Source of the DNA: Brevundimonas sp.
Lineage (GTDB): Bacteria; Pseudomonadota; Alphaproteobacteria; Caulobacterales; Caulobacteraceae
NCBI RefSeq assembly: GCF_029945885.1
Contig: NZ_JAQSDK010000013.1
Span: 1 to 64,000, forward strand
Direction: 5' to 3'
Length of the DNA: 64,000 nucleotides
Shown one piece after another: positions 26,401 to 35,436 of this stretch. Below the pieces are notes generated by a model that saw only the letters and a program-made list of their open reading frames with translations, ran no database searches and was not told the origin of the DNA. The first letter of the stretch is position 1. The number at the start of each line of letters is the position of its first letter. The translations under genes and the position numbers were made by a program.

Positions 26401-26891
26401 TCCTCGCGGGCCTCGCGCGACAGGGCCAGGGCGGCCTCGTTTTCCAGCACGGTGAAACGGGGCGAGACCCCGGCCTCGAGCGGGAAGCGCCGCAGCAGTT
26501 TTTCGCAGAAGGCGTGGATGGTCTGGATCTTCAGCCCGCCGGGGGTTTCCAGGGCGCGGGCGAACATGCGCCGGGCCGAGGACAGGTCGGCCGCGGTCAG
26601 GCCGGACGGGTCACGCCCGTCCAGCTGGGACAGCGAGTCCGACAGGGCCGCGTCGTCCATTACCGCCCATCGGCCCAGGGTCTCGAACAGACGGGCCTGC
26701 ATCTCGGCGGCGGCGGCCTTGGTATAGGTGACGCACAGGATTTCGCCGGGCGTGGCCCCGCCCAGCAGCAGCCGGGCCACGCGGTTGACCAGGGTGGTGG
26801 TCTTGCCCGATCCGGCATTGGCGGTGACGAAGACCGAGCGACCGGGGTCGGCGGCGCGGGCCTGATAGTCGATTCCGGCGGGGACCGTCAT
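23442..26891 (-). CDS. addA: double-strand break repair helicase-nuclease AddA
   Basis: ATP-driven 3'-5' helicase and nuclease subunit of AddAB, which resects DNA ends for RecA. Walker [10 protein letters not shown] is at residues 24-32; [14 protein letters not shown] is motif Ia; [16 protein letters not shown] is the Walker [14 protein letters not shown] is motif [18 protein letters not shown] is motif [14 protein letters not shown] is motif VI. Near the C-terminus GRIDRLVI and [12 protein letters not shown] form the RecB-type nuclease site. 1149 residues. The ATG at 26891 overlaps the addB stop (ATGA); a longer frame to 26927 lies inside addB and is not likely to be used. Confidence 0.96.
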   Translation of the reverse strand: MTVPAGIDYQARAADPGRSVFVTANAGSGKTTTLVNRVARLLLGGATPGEILCVTYTKAAAAEMQARLFETLGRWAVMDDAALSDSLSQLDGRDPSGLTAADLSSARRMFARALETPGGLKIQTIHAFCEKLLRRFPLEAGVSPRFTVLENEAALALSREAREDLARHAFGNPDGQVGQAYSHFAVELHWDGFQSLLAMIESDRARLLAYVDGVEAGQLPGPHTLTGADPDSSPDRIEADFLAGLDPAGWRRMAEAMATGSTNDQKRADAMRAAAPPHWSFTGIADVFLTDKGEPRARMATRSAPPAAADYLTTLQLKYLSARDSLRKAKIADDTVKLLTLARAHAAFYENAKAARGALDFSDLVARTVDLLTERSTAAWVLYKLDGGIAHVLIDEAQDTAPDQWAIVRALTGEFFAGDPGGRTVFAVGDEKQSIYSFQGARPERLRRESQVYDALVRGSGGEFEAVELAKSWRSTPEVLSFVDQLFDDFDRQAALVGEDVAAIPPHVATRVDHQGTVDLIPLFSDEKAGERDAWDDPVDQESGVSGRKQLATRLARDIRAQVQAGSAVHDRKTGALRPCGYGDFLVLVRRRDATFEEIIRALKTAGVPVAGADRLKLSSHIVFDDLIALARFALFPDDDLSLAGILRSPFCDVPDFGPDDSLYALAGREKRAGLWRELCARAGEHPSWTRARDLLRAALDARDRDPFAFFSTLLNRVDDTGLSGRARILARLGHEAEEAIDETLAQVLSAEDRGGVDLETAVALLEAADVEVKRELEGARDEVRVMTVHGAKGLEAPIVILPDTTAKAKPQGPSLMPAVDDDGEETGAWLMCPGKSGDDCPASTAARDARAKRADDETLRLLYVALTRARDRLVIMGRAGTLGPEAGSWWAIVTETFDRLAEVGRVRELDDGTLRYGVDPQILPPRTAAGATVGAVPAWALTRPPAEAAARYASPSRMDESVRIPAPSPLATAAGPGAALGRFRRGDLIHRLLERLPEIEAAARPDAAVRMLAREPDLDAVQRADMIDAAFSVLTDTRFAPVFGPGSRAEAALTGWAPGLPPGVSISGRIDRLVITPERVLVVDYKTNRPAPDRIENADPAYVLQLAVYVAVLKRLYPDRAVEAALVWTDGPQLMPVPGPLMDRALAG

Positions 26892-29800
26892 TCGCCGTCC
26901 TCCGCATCGTCGCCGATGACGTGCCATTCCCAGACCCGGGCCAGGTGGTCGTAGTTGCCGCCGAAATTGCCCATGAACTGGGGCGCGGCCCAGCTGACAT
27001 AGGGGGTGGATTCCCGGTCGAACCGGGCCACGCGGCGCTGCAGCCCCTCAAGGGCGGCGCGGGCCATATCGGCGGCCTCCATTCCTGACGCGCGCACCGC
27101 GACCTCGCCGGGCTTGCGACGGCCGACGACGCGGACATAGGTCAGTTCCTCGGGATCGACCGGGCCGTTGGTGTCGGTGAAGCCGCCATCGGCCAGGATG
27201 GCGGCGGTCAGGGTCAGCTGGGGAGCGAAGCCGGTCTTGACCTGTTTGGCCGAGGGGGCGGCCCCGGTCTTGAAGTCGATCACAGCCGCGCCGGCGGAGC
27301 CCAGTTCGATCCGGTCGGCATAGGCCTTCAGCGTGAAACGGCCGCCGGGGGCGTCGAAGCCGGACTCGCCCTTCTGTTCGATCAGCAGGGTGATGCCCCG
27401 GGCGCGTCGGTCCTGTTCGAAGCTCGTCAGCCAGCGGGCGCTGTTGCGGGCAAGGGGGGCTTCGCGGGCCATGGCCGCGTCCTCGAAGCCGTGGTCCTTC
27501 AACTCCGCCATCAGCAGATCACAGAGCCGCTCTTCGGCATCGTCGGGCAGGGTGTCGGGGAAGGCCGCGGTCATCCGCTCGATCGCCTTGTGCACGGCAT
27601 TGCCGCGCGCCATCGCCTCGGCCTCCGCCCCGGGGCGCTCCAGCTTGTCCAGCCCCAGCACCCAGCCGGCATAGACGGCATAGGGGTCGCGGACCCAGCG
27701 TTCGATCCGGGTGACATACAGACTGCGCGGACGGCGCTCGACCGGCGGGCGCGGTTCGGGGCGGCGGGCATAGCGCGGCGGGCCCGGCGGCGGGGCGTCC
27801 AGCGCCCGGGCCTGGGACAGGGCCAGCACCGGCCGTTCCAGCACCACGGGCGTGGCCGGGGCATTGGCCCCGCGGGTCAGCATCTCCAGCCGCCACAGCC
27901 AGCGCGACTTGACCGCCGGCTGGCCGCCGCGGCGGTCGGCATGGACCAGGACGGCCTCGTCGGCGCAGGCGGCCTGGACGAAGTCCTGGGCGGTCTGGCC
28001 GAGGCGGCGCTCGGGCGGGGGCAGGCCCAGGGTCTTGCGCATCGGCCGGGACAGGAAGGGATCGACCGGGGCGGCATTGGGCCAGACCCCTTCTTCCAGT
28101 CCGGCCAGGATCATGCGGTCGGCGCGCACCAGCCGGGCCTCGATGGCCCCGAGGATGCGCAGGGACGGATGGGTGGCCCCGCCGGTGCGCACGGTCTCGT
28201 CGCGCAACAGGCCGTGGACCAGATCGGCCAGGTCGGCGCGGCGGACCTCGCCCAGGGCGTCACCGCCCGCGATCAGGGCGGCCATCAGGGTCGCCGCCGC
28301 CTCGCCGTCGGGGCCGGCCCAGACCGCCTGGCCGGCCAGGGCCTCGACCAGACCGGTCAGGGCGCGGGCGGCGACGTCCAGCGGGGCCTCGGGCACGAAC
28401 GGGGTCCGGGCCGTGCCGACCAGGGACTCGAGCCGGTCGGCCAGGGCGGCGGCCTCGCCCAGCCGGACCTGTTTCCAGTCGGGCGCGGGCTTGCCGCCGC
28501 GACGGGGCTGGGCCGCCTCCAGCAGCCGCTGGCGGATCATGGCCCAGTCGCGGGGGCGGGGCCCACGCAGGGCATGCAACTCCAGCGCCGTGGCGGCGTC
28601 GGCGTCGATACCGCACAGCGGATGTTTGACCAGGGCCAGCAGGGTCTGGGGTTTCAGCGGATCGGCCAGAAACCGGGCGCACAGGTCGATCAGCCCCCCG
28701 GCGGGCAGGCGCAGCAGGGGCGCGCCGGACGAGGAGTCGGCGACCACGCCCCAGCGTTCCAGCCGGGCGGCGACGCGACGGCCGAGGCCGAGGTCGGGGG
28801 TCACCAGGGCGCAGGTGCGGCCCGGGGTCTCCAGCGTCTCGCGCATCATCAGGGCGATGGTGGCGGCGGCGTCCTCCTCGGTGCGGACGGTGACCACCGA
28901 CAGGCCCTGAAGCCCCTCGGCGATCGGGTCGGCGGCCTGTCCCGTGGCAGCAGCCGCGGCGCGGATGCGGGCGATCTCGCGCCGCCAGTCGTCGGTGGCC
29001 TCGGCCGGGCGCAGGGCCTCGTTGAGCAGGCGCTGGCGGGCCAGACCGCGTGACTCTCGTGCCGGGTCGAGCGGAGGCTGGAACCACGGGCGGACCGACT
29101 CGCGCGGGACTTCGGCCCGGTCCAGCAGCCGCCACAGGGCGTTCTGCGGATGCTGTTCCTCGGCCCCCAGGGCGGCCCAGACGGCGGCATCCAGATCGCG
29201 GTCCAGCCCGGGCAGGACGACGCAGCCCTGAGGGGCGGCGGCCACGGCGCGCAGCACATCGGCGGCGGCGGGGGCAGTACCGGTCGAGCCGGCGGCGATG
29301 ACCGGGCCGGTCGGCGGACTGTCGGTCCAGCGCTCGGCCAGCAGACGCAACAGCCGGGCGCGTCGCCAGGCCGGATCGACCAGACCCAGCTCGGCCAGAC
29401 GCTCGGGCCAGGCCTCGACGGCGAGGCCGAGAAAACGGGCCGAGTCCTGCCAGTGTTCGGCCAGATCACCCTCGACCAGATGGGCGACGCGACCGGGGTC
29501 CTCGACCTCCTCCAGCTGGCAGGAGTCGAGGAAGCCGCCCAGCGCATCGGCCATCTCCAGCGCGCGCAGGGGTTTCAGGCCCGGCTCGAACCGGTCGGTG
29601 ATCATCCGCGCCATCTCGAAACGGCGCGTCAGGGGGGCGATCGCCGGGGGCAGGTCCAGACCCAGTTCGCCGGGGGCGAAGGGGGCCTCGTCCTCCTCCA
29701 GATCGCCTAGCGGCCGGACCTGGGGCAGCAGGACGGGCCGGTCGCCGCCGAGCCGGGACAGGGCGGCGGTGAAGGCGCGGGCGGCGCGGCGGTTGGGCAG

Positions 29801-29950
29801 AAGCAGGGTGGCGTCGGACAGGGTTTCGGGCGGCTGGTCGCCCAGCCAGGCCAGCACCCCGGCGGCGAGGTCGTCGAGAAAGGGCCGGTGCGCGGGGATG
29901 GCGTACCAGCGGGGGGGCGACCCGGAGAAGGGATCGAAAACAGGGGTCAT
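26888..29950 (-). CDS. addB: double-strand break repair protein AddB
   Basis: Second subunit of AddAB, an inactivated helicase with a nuclease domain and Chi recognition. 1020 residues. RWYAIPAHRPFLDDLAAGVL at the start and LLLPNRRAARAFTAAL are typical of alphaproteobacterial AddB, which lacks a good Walker A. The C-terminal nuclease site is visible as AAVIDFKTGAAPSAKQV, with the conserved Asp and Lys. I took ATG 29950 (Met-Thr-Pro-Val-Phe); the reading frame is open for 91 codons upstream, but that part overlaps murU and is not protein-like. It precedes addA with a 4-base overlap. Confidence 0.94.
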   Translation of the reverse strand: MTPVFDPFSGSPPRWYAIPAHRPFLDDLAAGVLAWLGDQPPETLSDATLLLPNRRAARAFTAALSRLGGDRPVLLPQVRPLGDLEEDEAPFAPGELGLDLPPAIAPLTRRFEMARMITDRFEPGLKPLRALEMADALGGFLDSCQLEEVEDPGRVAHLVEGDLAEHWQDSARFLGLAVEAWPERLAELGLVDPAWRRARLLRLLAERWTDSPPTGPVIAAGSTGTAPAAADVLRAVAAAPQGCVVLPGLDRDLDAAVWAALGAEEQHPQNALWRLLDRAEVPRESVRPWFQPPLDPARESRGLARQRLLNEALRPAEATDDWRREIARIRAAAAATGQAADPIAEGLQGLSVVTVRTEEDAAATIALMMRETLETPGRTCALVTPDLGLGRRVAARLERWGVVADSSSGAPLLRLPAGGLIDLCARFLADPLKPQTLLALVKHPLCGIDADAATALELHALRGPRPRDWAMIRQRLLEAAQPRRGGKPAPDWKQVRLGEAAALADRLESLVGTARTPFVPEAPLDVAARALTGLVEALAGQAVWAGPDGEAAATLMAALIAGGDALGEVRRADLADLVHGLLRDETVRTGGATHPSLRILGAIEARLVRADRMILAGLEEGVWPNAAPVDPFLSRPMRKTLGLPPPERRLGQTAQDFVQAACADEAVLVHADRRGGQPAVKSRWLWRLEMLTRGANAPATPVVLERPVLALSQARALDAPPPGPPRYARRPEPRPPVERRPRSLYVTRIERWVRDPYAVYAGWVLGLDKLERPGAEAEAMARGNAVHKAIERMTAAFPDTLPDDAEERLCDLLMAELKDHGFEDAAMAREAPLARNSARWLTSFEQDRRARGITLLIEQKGESGFDAPGGRFTLKAYADRIELGSAGAAVIDFKTGAAPSAKQVKTGFAPQLTLTAAILADGGFTDTNGPVDPEELTYVRVVGRRKPGEVAVRASGMEAADMARAALEGLQRRVARFDRESTPYVSWAAPQFMGNFGGNYDHLARVWEWHVIGDDAEDGE

Positions 29951-30002
29951 TGTGCGCCTGCCGGTCGACGCGCGGCGTATCCCTGTTTGAGGCGCGCCGT
30001 CA

Positions 30003-30731
30003 TCATGCTGATCCGGCCAGCTTGGCCTCGGCAGCATCCCGCGCCTGCGGGTCGCCGACATGCATCCAGTCGCCGTCCAGCACGCAGCCGTACAGGCGCC
30101 CGGCGGCGGCCGAGGCCCGCCACAGAGGGCTGAGCGAGAAGGGGCTCTCGGGGCCGCCGTCGGCATAGTCGGGCCGGGTAATGTGGACGCCCATATAGGC
30201 GAAGGGGGCTTCAGCCGCGTCACCGCGGAAGGTCAGGCGACCGTCGTCGGCGAGGCGGAAATCCCCCCCGCCCTCGAAGCCGATCGAGCCCTCGCGCCGC
30301 GCCAGCAGCAGGACGGCGTCCATCCGCGCCGGGTCCCACAGCCGGGCCAGGTCGCCCAGCGCGTCGCCCCGGTCGGTCCAGACACTGTCGATATTGGCCA
30401 CGAACACAGGCTCGGGGCCGAGCAGGGGGGCGGCCTTCTTCAGACCACCGCCGGTCTCCAGCAGTTCGGCGCGCTCGTCGGAGATGACGATCGCCGGACC
30501 GCGCCCGCGCGCGGCGAGGTGGGTCTCCAGCCGGTCGGCGAACCAATGGACATTGACTACGGCCCGGGCGACGCCGGCCCCGGCCAGCCGGTCCAGCACG
30601 TGATCGATCAGGGAGCGTCCGGCCAGTTCGACGAGGGCCTTGGGCCGGTCGTCGGTCAGGGGGCGCATCCGGGTGCCGAGACCGGCGGCGAGGACCATGG
30701 CGGTGGTTGGGGCGGTCTTTGGAGCGGTCAT
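30003..30731 (-). CDS. murU: N-acetylmuramate-1-phosphate uridylyltransferase MurU-type nucleotidyltransferase
   Basis: Makes UDP-MurNAc from MurNAc-1-phosphate, the second step of the AmgK-MurU shortcut for peptidoglycan recycling. MVLAAGLGTRMRPLTDDRPK (residues 12-31) is the nucleotidyltransferase signature with the catalytic Arg and Lys; VNVHWFADRLETHL and ETGGGLKKA complete the MurU-like pattern. 242 residues, the short form without a left-handed helix domain, as expected for MurU. It overlaps the kinase gene by four bases (ATGA), so the pair is coupled. Start ATG 30731. Confidence 0.9.
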   Translation of the reverse strand: MTAPKTAPTTAMVLAAGLGTRMRPLTDDRPKALVELAGRSLIDHVLDRLAGAGVARAVVNVHWFADRLETHLAARGRGPAIVISDERAELLETGGGLKKAAPLLGPEPVFVANIDSVWTDRGDALGDLARLWDPARMDAVLLLARREGSIGFEGGGDFRLADDGRLTFRGDAAEAPFAYMGVHITRPDYADGGPESPFSLSPLWRASAAAGRLYGCVLDGDWMHVGDPQARDAAEAKLAGSA

Positions 30732-31822
30732 CGGCGGCTGGCCTCCGGCACGTGGCGGTTGAACCAGGCGGCGACGCCTTCCAGTCCGGGCGCTTTCAGA
30801 TTGGCGTTCAGATGGGCCCACATGCGCGGCATGAAGGCACGGTAGCGGGGTTTGCCGTCGCGGGCGATCAGCCGGGCAAAGACGCCGAGGATGCGCGCCT
30901 CGTTGAGGGCTGCCAGACCGGCGTAGGCCTGCAGGAAGGGGGTGCGGTCGAGGTCGGGGCGCAGGGCGAAATAGTGGTCCAGCGCGAGGCGTTCCAGCTC
31001 GGGCGAAACGTCGCGACGGGCGTCCTGCAGCAGGGAGTGCAGGTCCCAGGACGGATGGGCGCGGACAGCATCCTGGAAGTCGATCATCCCGGCCCGGGCC
31101 GGACCGGCGCGACCCGGCAGCCAGATCAGGTTCTCGGCGTGATAGTCGCGGTGGGCCATGACCGTGGCCCCGGCGGCTCCGGCGGCGACGACCGGAGCCC
31201 AGGCGGCGTGCCATTCGGCCACGGCGGCGCTGTCGAAATTCAGGGCCGGGTCGAGTTTCGGCAGCCAGTCGACGAACAGGTCGGCCCCGCCCTGCAGGGC
31301 GGTCTCGTCATAGGGCAGCAGCGGCCAGTCCCCGGCTGGGCCGGTCAGGACGGCGGGGGTCGGGGCCGCATGGATGCGGGCCAGGGTCTCGATCGCGGCC
31401 AGATACAGGGGGGCGGGGTCGGCTCCGTGTTCGATGACCCGGGCGAACAGGTCGTCGCCGTAGTCTTCAAGCACGGCCAGACCGGCGGGCGCGTCAATGG
31501 CCACGATCTCCGGGGCTGACAGACCCAGGGCGCGCAGATGGGCGGCGACGGCGGCGAAGGCCTCGATCCGTCCGGCCGACAGACGGGCCACGGCGTTCCA
31601 GCCCTCGGTCCGGCGGCGCTCGGGTGTCCACGTCGGATCGCAGGGCGCGCTCTCGGCGGCGGGGGGCTGATCCATCAGCATCAGGGAGGTGCCGGTCGGT
31701 GTGGTCAACCGCTCGTAACGGCGGGTCGAGGCGTCGCCGGGCAGGGGGGCGCGCACGGCGGCCGCGAGGCCGGACGCCTTGAGGAAGTCGAGACGCTGGT
31801 GTTCGCGGTCAGACATGGACAT
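30728..31822 (-). CDS. amgK: AmgK-type amino-sugar kinase (aminoglycoside phosphotransferase family)
   Basis: Phosphorylates MurNAc (and GlcNAc) at the anomeric position. The catalytic loop is HRDYHAENL at 224-232, and IDFQDA at 247-252 holds the metal-binding Asp of the kinase fold. The N-terminal DASTRRYERL is typical of the AmgK branch of the phosphotransferase family. 364 residues (ATG 31822; a second ATG at 31816 is as good). Overlaps tsaE by 14 bases at the start and murU by 4 at the end. The tsaE-amgK-murU order is known from other alphaproteobacteria and supports the recycling role. Confidence 0.9.
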   Translation of the reverse strand: MSMSDREHQRLDFLKASGLAAAVRAPLPGDASTRRYERLTTPTGTSLMLMDQPPAAESAPCDPTWTPERRRTEGWNAVARLSAGRIEAFAAVAAHLRALGLSAPEIVAIDAPAGLAVLEDYGDDLFARVIEHGADPAPLYLAAIETLARIHAAPTPAVLTGPAGDWPLLPYDETALQGGADLFVDWLPKLDPALNFDSAAVAEWHAAWAPVVAAGAAGATVMAHRDYHAENLIWLPGRAGPARAGMIDFQDAVRAHPSWDLHSLLQDARRDVSPELERLALDHYFALRPDLDRTPFLQAYAGLAALNEARILGVFARLIARDGKPRYRAFMPRMWAHLNANLKAPGLEGVAAWFNRHVPEASRR

Positions 31823-32279
31823 CGGTGAGTTTGGCTTCCCACGAGCCTACGCCGGAAACGGTCGCAAGGCGACCGTCGACACCGTCGAGGCTCTGTTCGG
31901 ACAGGGTGATGGTCAGGCGGTCGGGGCCCAGCATGGCGGCGGGGTCCTCGCCGAGGCGTTCGGGCCATTCGATCACGGCGCAGCCCTCGTCCAGCGCCTC
32001 GTCGAGCCCGATCTCGAAGGCCTCTTCCGGGCGGGACAGGCGGTAGAGGTCGAAATGGGCCACCGGCGGGTCGCTGTCGTAGAACTGGACCAGGGTGAAG
32101 GTGGGCGAGGGCACATCCTCGTCCGGGGTGGTCAGGGCGCGGATCAGGCCGCGGGCCAGGGTCGACTTGCCCATGCCGAGGGGGCCGTACAGCAACACCG
32201 ACTCGCCGGGACTCAACAGGGGGGCGATGGCCGCGCCCAGTCGGGCGGTGGCGTCGGCGTCGGACAGGGTGATCCTCAT
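31809..32279 (-). CDS. tsaE: tRNA threonylcarbamoyladenosine biosynthesis ATPase TsaE
   Basis: ATPase of the TsaB-TsaD-TsaE complex that makes t6A37 in ANN-decoding tRNAs. Walker A GPLGMGKST is at residues 32-40, SPTFTLVQFY and VAHFDLYRL are the conserved strands with the switch Thr and Asp, and VIEWPERLG is the Walker-B-like motif. 156 residues, normal length. The start overlaps the acyltransferase stop (ATGA), and the end overlaps amgK by 14 bases. Confidence 0.95.
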   Translation of the reverse strand: MRITLSDADATARLGAAIAPLLSPGESVLLYGPLGMGKSTLARGLIRALTTPDEDVPSPTFTLVQFYDSDPPVAHFDLYRLSRPEEAFEIGLDEALDEGCAVIEWPERLGEDPAAMLGPDRLTITLSEQSLDGVDGRLATVSGVGSWEAKLTDVHV

Positions 32280-33130
32280 GCGAACTCCGCATCCGGGTCC
32301 TGCGACAGCGCCCGTTCGGTGAAGGTCTTCAGCGCCAGGGTCGCCTCGACCGCGTCGGCGGGCAGGCCGGCCGGATCGACCGGGCGGCCGACATGCAGAC
32401 GGAAGGCCTTGCCCTGTTTGTTCAGCAGCTCGTGGAACAGGGTGATGTCGCGCAGCTCGTCGGAGATGCGGTGGAACAGGTGGAACAGGTGCGAGCGCGG
32501 TCCGGCGACGTGGATCGGCACCACCGGGGCCGCGTATTTGCGGGCCAGGGAGGCGGCGGTGGCGGCCCAGACCGGATCGGCCAGGGCCCGGTCCGGCCCG
32601 ATGCGCGAGATGCGCCCGGCCGGGAACAGGACGACGCAGCGTTCGGCCTCGAACGCCTCCTTGGCCGCCAGCAGGGTCAGGCGGGTCTTTTCACGGGTGC
32701 GTTTGGCCACCACCCATTCGACTGGAATCACGGTCTCGGACAGGCGCGGGGCGACGCGCAGGGCGTCGGCATTGGCGAAGAAGATGGCGTCGGGCCGGCG
32801 GCGGCTGACCGCGTCATGGACGGCGATACCGTCGGCGATGCCGGTCGGATGGTTGCAGACCACAACGCAGCGGCCGGTGGCGGGGATGCGGTCGAGATTT
32901 TCGGCCGAGACCTGCAGCGCCAGGAGGTTGGACATATGGTCGAGCGCCTCCAGCCCCGACAGCGGGCCGACGGCATCAGCCATGATGCGGGCGTGGCGGT
33001 AACCGAGCAGCCGGTAGAAGGCGGGGCGCAGGACCGGCCAGAACACAGACCCGGTCAGCCGGGGCGCGCGCTCGGCGATCAGCACATCGCAGATGTGGGC
33101 GTCCGGTCTGGCGGGGGCGGTGTCGGTCAT
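32276..33130 (-). CDS. 1-acylglycerol-3-phosphate/ornithine-lipid type acyltransferase
   Basis: Transfers an acyl chain to a lysolipid at the inner membrane. VVCNHPTGIADG contains the His-Asp catalytic block of the PlsC superfamily in the variant spacing (His, five residues, Asp) seen in OlsA-like and hemolysin-like acyltransferases; VVLFPAGRISR is the second block (FPEGTR-like), and APVVPIHVAG the third. No clear membrane helix. I took ATG 33130 (Met-Thr-Asp-Thr-Ala); the frame opens 11 codons earlier. 284 residues. It heads the run into tsaE-amgK-murU-addB-addA. Lysolipid or ornithine lipid as substrate cannot be decided. Confidence 0.85.
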   Translation of the reverse strand: MTDTAPARPDAHICDVLIAERAPRLTGSVFWPVLRPAFYRLLGYRHARIMADAVGPLSGLEALDHMSNLLALQVSAENLDRIPATGRCVVVCNHPTGIADGIAVHDAVSRRRPDAIFFANADALRVAPRLSETVIPVEWVVAKRTREKTRLTLLAAKEAFEAERCVVLFPAGRISRIGPDRALADPVWAATAASLARKYAAPVVPIHVAGPRSHLFHLFHRISDELRDITLFHELLNKQGKAFRLHVGRPVDPAGLPADAVEATLALKTFTERALSQDPDAEFA

Positions 33131-33226
33131 TCGATGCCGGTTGTCGCCGCTCCTGTCGCGCACGGCAAGCGACTTGGCTTGCGGCGGAGGAGTGTTAAGG
33201 CTGACGGGAACGACAGGGGAAAGCGC

Positions 33227-35365
33227 ATGACGATCCGGGCCGGACTTGCAGGGGGTGCCGCGGCGCTCGCGTGGCTTGTGGGTGTGACCATGGCTCCGGC
33301 CCAGACACCACCGGCCAGCGCCGGGCAGTCCGGACCGGTGTTGAGTCCGACGGCTTCGGGGGGGCTGAGTCTTGACCAGCTGGCGATGATGGACCGGGTG
33401 GGCGACCCCCGGCTGTCGCCGGATGGGCGCCGGGTTCTCTATTCCGTGCGCACGACCGACTGGGCCGCCAACCGCGGCGCGGGGTCGGCCTGGGTGATCG
33501 AGGCCGACGGCGCGAGCCGACGCCTGCCGGCGTCCGAGGGCGGCGTCTCCAGCGCGCGCTGGAGCCCGGATGGCCAGGCCATCTATTTCCTGTCGTCGCG
33601 CGGCGGCTCCAGCCAGGTCTGGCGGACGGACCGCGACGGACAGGCGGCGACCCAGGTCACGACCCTGCCGATCGATGTGACCGCCTTTCGTCTGACCCCC
33701 GATGGCCGAACCCTGGTGGTGGCGATAGCGGTGTTTGCCGACTGCGACGACCTGGCCTGCAGTAACGACCGGTTGAAGGCCGAAGCGGCCGCGGTCTCAA
33801 CCGTACGCGCCTTTGACCGGCTGCCGCTGAGGCCCTGGGACAGCTGGAACGACGGCCGTCGCAATCATCTTTTCGCCATGCCGCTGAACGCCTCGGGTCT
33901 GGCCGCCGGCGAGGCGCGCGACCTGATGGCCGGAGTCGATGGCGATACGCCGGGGCGGCCGCAGGGTGATGAGGGGGAATTCGCCATCTCGCCCGATGGT
34001 CGCCGCATCGTCTTCTCGACCCAGATGCAGGGCCGGACCGAGGCCTTCACCAATGACACCGATCTCTACAGCGCCTCGATCGAAGGTGGACCGCCGGTCA
34101 ATCTGACGGACGGCAATCCGGCACCGGACAGCAATCCGGTCTTTTCGCCCGACGGTCACCAGCTGGCCTGGCTGGCCGGCCGCCGCGAGAATGTCTTCGG
34201 TGACCAGGCCGTCGTGATGGTCGGCAATGTCGACGGATCGGGCGCGCGGGCGCTGGCTCCCGGCTGGGACCGTGGCCCCGGCGGCCTGCGCTGGCGCTCC
34301 GACGGGCGCGCCCTGTATGTCGTCGCCGCTGAGAACGGCCAGCAGAAATTGTTCGAGATCGATGCCCGGACCGGAGCCGTGCGGACGGTCACCGGTGACG
34401 GCACGGTCTCGGGTTTCGATGAGGTCGGCGGGCGGCTGGTCGTCGCGCGGGACGGGTTCGGCGGGCCGGCCCAGATCGTCGACGCTTCGGGTCCGGCCGG
34501 GCGGCCCCTGACGCGGCACAATGCCGAACTGCTGGCCGGGGTCGACCTGCCCGCGGCCGAGCCCTTCACCTTCGCCGGCTGGAACGGCGAGCCGGTGCAG
34601 GGCTGGGTGTTCAAACCGGCCGGCTATGTCGAGGGGCGACGCTATCCGGCCGTCTATCTGATCCATGGCGGGCCGAAATCGCCCTGGACCGACGGCTGGA
34701 GCTATCGCTGGAACCCCCAGATCTACACCGGGGCCGGCTATGCGGTGGTGATGGTCAATTTCCACGGCTCGCCGGGGTTCGGTCAGGCCTTCACCGACGC
34801 TATCAATGATCACTGGGGTGACCGCCCGCTGGAGGATCTGCAGAAGGGCTGGCAGTCCGCCCTGGCCGGCAACCGCTTCATCGACGGTGACCGGGCCTGT
34901 GCGGTCGGGGCCTCCTACGGCGGCTATATGGTCAATCTGATCGCCGGCAAATGGAACGGGCCGTGGCAGTGTCTGGTCAACCACGCCGGTGTGTTCGATG
35001 TCGGCCAGCTGATGAATGCGATGGACATCGCCACCTTTGTCGCCGAGTTCGGCGGCCCCTCGTGGGAGCGGGCCGACCTGTATCGCGAATTCAGCCCCAA
35101 TACCTGGGTCGACGACTGGTCCAAACCCATGCTGGTGTTGCACGGCTCGCGCGACTTCCGGGTGCCGATCGAACAGAGCCTGGGCACCTTCTCCGCCCTG
35201 CAACGGCGCGGCATCGAGAGCCGTTTCGTCCTGGCCACCGACGAGAACCACTGGGTGCTGAAGCCGCGCAACTGGATCGACTGGCAGCAGGAAATCCTCG
35301 ACTGGACCTCCGCCCACACCCGGGAGGAGGCTCCGGCGGCCGAAGAGGTACCGGCGCGGCCCTGA
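33227..35365 (+). CDS. secreted S9 family peptidase (prolyl oligopeptidase/acylaminoacyl peptidase type), copy 1
   Basis: Exported serine peptidase of 712 residues that would trim short peptides in the periplasm. Signal peptide in the first 28 residues (GAAALAWLVGVTMAPAQ), a beta-propeller with several SPDG-type repeats (about 50-430), then the alpha/beta-hydrolase domain: Ser563 in GASYGGYM, Asp643 in GSRDFRVP and His675 in DENHWVLKP. ATG 33227 follows AGGGGAAAGC. The next gene is a paralogue with the same layout. The conserved cysteine pair (Asp-Cys-Asp-Asp-Leu-Ala-Cys in the propeller) occurs in both. Confidence 0.9.
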   Translation: MTIRAGLAGGAAALAWLVGVTMAPAQTPPASAGQSGPVLSPTASGGLSLDQLAMMDRVGDPRLSPDGRRVLYSVRTTDWAANRGAGSAWVIEADGASRRLPASEGGVSSARWSPDGQAIYFLSSRGGSSQVWRTDRDGQAATQVTTLPIDVTAFRLTPDGRTLVVAIAVFADCDDLACSNDRLKAEAAAVSTVRAFDRLPLRPWDSWNDGRRNHLFAMPLNASGLAAGEARDLMAGVDGDTPGRPQGDEGEFAISPDGRRIVFSTQMQGRTEAFTNDTDLYSASIEGGPPVNLTDGNPAPDSNPVFSPDGHQLAWLAGRRENVFGDQAVVMVGNVDGSGARALAPGWDRGPGGLRWRSDGRALYVVAAENGQQKLFEIDARTGAVRTVTGDGTVSGFDEVGGRLVVARDGFGGPAQIVDASGPAGRPLTRHNAELLAGVDLPAAEPFTFAGWNGEPVQGWVFKPAGYVEGRRYPAVYLIHGGPKSPWTDGWSYRWNPQIYTGAGYAVVMVNFHGSPGFGQAFTDAINDHWGDRPLEDLQKGWQSALAGNRFIDGDRACAVGASYGGYMVNLIAGKWNGPWQCLVNHAGVFDVGQLMNAMDIATFVAEFGGPSWERADLYREFSPNTWVDDWSKPMLVLHGSRDFRVPIEQSLGTFSALQRRGIESRFVLATDENHWVLKPRNWIDWQQEILDWTSAHTREEAPAAEEVPARP

Positions 35366-35436
35366 ACTTCCACCGGCGGTCGGGCGGTGCTAGGCCAGCG
35401 CCCAGCTGAAGCGTTTAAGCCATGAGGAACCTGTCC

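Noticed and set aside
24834..26954. A 706-codon open frame on the plus strand
   Set aside because: It is antisense to addA, whose helicase motifs are all in place on the other strand.
29951..30223. N-terminal extension of addB by 91 codons
   Set aside because: It overlaps the end of murU in another frame, is Pro/Arg/Cys-rich, and the conserved AddB sequence begins at the internal ATG 29950.
32393..33226. N-terminal extension of the first S9 peptidase by 278 codons
   Set aside because: It is antisense to the acyltransferase; the signal peptide and a ribosome site define ATG 33227 as the start.
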